Assembly: GCA_023443625.1 (NCBI GenBank)
Contig: JAEZTQ010000001.1
Span: forward strand, 1-64,000
From: Bacillota bacterium
GTDB taxonomy: Bacteria; Bacillota_A; Clostridia; Lachnospirales; Lachnospiraceae
DNA: 64,000 bases
Direction of reading: 5' to 3'
Positions 62,392 through 64,000 of the stretch are shown one piece after another (position 1 is the first letter of the stretch; each line of letters opens with the position of its first letter). The position numbers and the translations under genes were made by a program. Below the pieces are notes generated by a model. That model saw only the letters and a list, made by a program, of their open reading frames with translations. It was not told where the DNA came from and did not search any database.

Positions 62392-63966
62392 TTATTTTGC
62401 TATTAATCCTGTTTCTATCAAGAATTCATTTGCTACAACATTGGGTTCCATCAGGAGCACATCTACTTTATAATTTAGCTCTATCATAACTTCATCCGTA
62501 AGCTTATCACCCAACTCTTCAATGATTGCAATCAACTCCGGATAGGTTTCTAATGTTTCCTTTCTTACTAACGGTATAGCATAGTAGGGGGGGAAGAAAT
62601 TTTTATCATCTTTCAAAGTTACTAAATCAAATTTCTTGAGAAGTCCATCTGTAGAAAAAGCATCAACTATATCAGTTTCTTTATTATCCAATGCTAAATA
62701 TCTTGAGGATCCATCAATTCCAATCGTATCTTTGAAGTTAAAACCATAGTATTTGGTAAGACCAGGTAATCCATCCTCTCGATTTAAAAACTCAAGTGTA
62801 GTTCCAACCGTCAATTTTGAAGCTACATTTGATAAATTACTAATCGTTTCTATGTTATATTTATCTGCAATTTCTTTGGTGGTAGCCAATACATAGGTAT
62901 TATTAAAACCCATTTGCTTTAATACCACTATATCAAACTTCTTATCAAAGTCAGATTTTACAGTATTATAAACCTCAACCATGTCAGTGATTGGGGGGTA
63001 ATTTAGGGTGTCACCATAGGCCGTCCCACTATAATCAATATACATATCGATATCTCCTGATTTCAATGCGGAGAAGCAGACCTGTGTTCCTCCCAAATTT
63101 ATTTTCCGCTCAACCGCTATATCAGTTCTATCTTCAATTAAGTCAGAAAACAAGTGGGCTAATATATGTTGCTCTGTAAAATCCTTACTGGCAATTCTAA
63201 TAACATACTGATTTTTATTAAAATTTGCGACTGCTGTGAATGCAAATATTAAAATAGTTACAATAGTAAAAAATGATAGTGTTAGCTTTTGTGTCTTTCT
63301 ATCCCTTACGAGTTTTTCTTTTGAATTGCTATTTTTTTGAAGGCTCATTGGAGTAACAAGTTTTTCCACCAGACCAACAAGAAAATCTACCAATAAAGCC
63401 AACAGACAAGCTGGAATGGCACCTGCGAGTATCTGATTATTATTCACTGTTCTTATTCCTGAGAATACTAAAAAGCCCAGTCCTCCAGCACCAATAAAAG
63501 CAGCCATAGTCATCAGCCCGACTGCTGTTACAGCAGAGATTCTTACACCTGCCATAATAACAGGCAAGGCAAGGGGTATTTGTATTTTTGTTAATATCTG
63601 AAACTTTGTCAAACCGATACCACGGGCAGCCTCTAAGGTTTGCGGATTAATGTTTTGAATTCCTGTATATGAGTTTTTTATAATTGGTAATAAGGAGTAT
63701 AATATTACCATAACTATAGCGGGGAGCGTGCCAATACCTAAAAATGGTATTGCAAAACCTAAAAGTGCCATACTTGGGATTGCCTGAATTACATTTGCTG
63801 CTCCAATTATGGGTTTGTTAAGCTTATTGACATAACTAATTAAAATTCCAAGTGGAACCCCTAATATAATTGCAAATCCTACAGCAATCACTGTTAATCT
63901 TATATGCTCCATGGTCAGTTCTGCAATTTGATCTCTGCTATTGATTAAATACGTTATAAAATTCAT
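62392..63966 (-). CDS. Fused ABC permease/substrate-binding protein (OpuB/EgtU type)
   Basis: A 524-residue fusion. The N-terminal 210 residues are a six-helix permease (EAARGIGLTKFQILTKIQIPLALPVI, split as EAARGIGLTKFQILTK, is the ATPase-docking loop). A further membrane segment near 230-250 leads to an extracellular binding domain (about 255-524; IASKDFTEQHILAHLFSDLIE, then YIDYSGTAYG). Such fusions import glycine betaine, choline, carnitine or, for EgtU, ergothioneine; the substrate is not decided here. GAGGAGG precedes the ATG, which overlaps the stop of the upstream gene (TAATG). Confidence 0.86.
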   Translation of the reverse strand: MNFITYLINSRDQIAELTMEHIRLTVIAVGFAIILGVPLGILISYVNKLNKPIIGAANVIQAIPSMALLGFAIPFLGIGTLPAIVMVILYSLLPIIKNSYTGIQNINPQTLEAARGIGLTKFQILTKIQIPLALPVIMAGVRISAVTAVGLMTMAAFIGAGGLGFLVFSGIRTVNNNQILAGAIPACLLALLVDFLVGLVEKLVTPMSLQKNSNSKEKLVRDRKTQKLTLSFFTIVTILIFAFTAVANFNKNQYVIRIASKDFTEQHILAHLFSDLIEDRTDIAVERKINLGGTQVCFSALKSGDIDMYIDYSGTAYGDTLNYPPITDMVEVYNTVKSDFDKKFDIVVLKQMGFNNTYVLATTKEIADKYNIETISNLSNVASKLTVGTTLEFLNREDGLPGLTKYYGFNFKDTIGIDGSSRYLALDNKETDIVDAFSTDGLLKKFDLVTLKDDKNFFPPYYAIPLVRKETLETYPELIAIIEELGDKLTDEVMIELNYKVDVLLMEPNVVANEFLIETGLIAK

Positions 63967-64000
63967 TATTGTTCTACCTCCTCAGAATCTAAGTATTGTT
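63966..64000 (-). CDS. 3' end of an upstream gene, probably the transporter ATPase (partial)
   Basis: Only the last ten codons are in the window (QYLDSEEVEQ and a stop) in frame on the minus strand. The stop overlaps the start of the permease fusion by one base, so the two are coupled. By position it should be the ATP-binding subunit, but no domain is visible. Confidence 0.5.
   Translation of the reverse strand, partial: QYLDSEEVEQ

Overview
The window is AT-rich and reads as the chromosome of an anaerobic, spore-forming, plant- or mucin-glycan-degrading clostridium, most likely a Lachnospiraceae relative. This is inferred from the rlmB-sigH-tRNA-Thr arrangement, a stand-alone AICAR transformylase behind a ZTP riboswitch, an HD-GYP response regulator, many AraC-controlled glycoside hydrolases, and strong AGGAGG-type ribosome sites. 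Almost all genes are on the minus strand. The plus-strand exceptions are one XRE regulator, one chemoreceptor, two AraC regulators and a mannonate oxidoreductase.

Layout. 1-7.8 kb: tRNA-Thr, sigH with a coupled upstream mini-ORF, rlmB, a lone rfbD-like reductase, a small membrane protein, a putative secreted glycosidase, and a PAS histidine kinase followed by a REC/HD-GYP regulator. 8-25 kb: XRE regulator, SEC-C protein, a strongly palindromic non-coding element, a GH95-type glycosidase with its AraC regulator, ZTP riboswitch plus purH-type gene, an unrecognised HTH protein, a chemoreceptor, an XRE/hydrolase pair, a secreted papain-fold-like protein, and an ABC-F ATPase behind a leader with a short peptide and two intrinsic terminators.

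25.8-39.5 kb: a 14-gene minus-strand cluster that looks like an uncharacterised biosynthetic locus. It encodes two carrier proteins, an adenylating ligase, two BtrH-like acyltransferases, a UbiU/UbiV-like pair of U32 iron-sulfur proteins, a radical SAM/SPASM enzyme, a B12-type radical SAM enzyme, a PIG-L deacetylase, a GT2 glycosyltransferase and a three-gene ABC-2 exporter. The logic resembles butirosin side-chain assembly (ligase, carrier protein, hydroxylation, BtrH transfer onto an amino sugar), but with oxygen-independent enzymes. This is the most novel part of the window.

39.7-55.5 kb: carbohydrate use. GH31 alpha-xylosidase with a divergent AraC regulator, fabG, a lipoprotein, GH88 plus DUF2264 (possibly GH154) enzymes with a divergent AraC regulator, a TPM/LemA/XpaC-type membrane-protein operon, and a UxuB-like oxidoreductase. 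The uronate theme links GH88, DUF2264 and UxuB. 55.6-64 kb: a CapD/FlaA1-type nucleotide-sugar dehydratase, a large secreted Ig-like/LRR/transglutaminase protein, an ECF sigma factor with its membrane anti-sigma partner, and a fused permease/binding-protein osmolyte-type transporter whose ATPase gene begins outside the window.

All functional calls come from reading the protein and DNA sequence; no database search was run.
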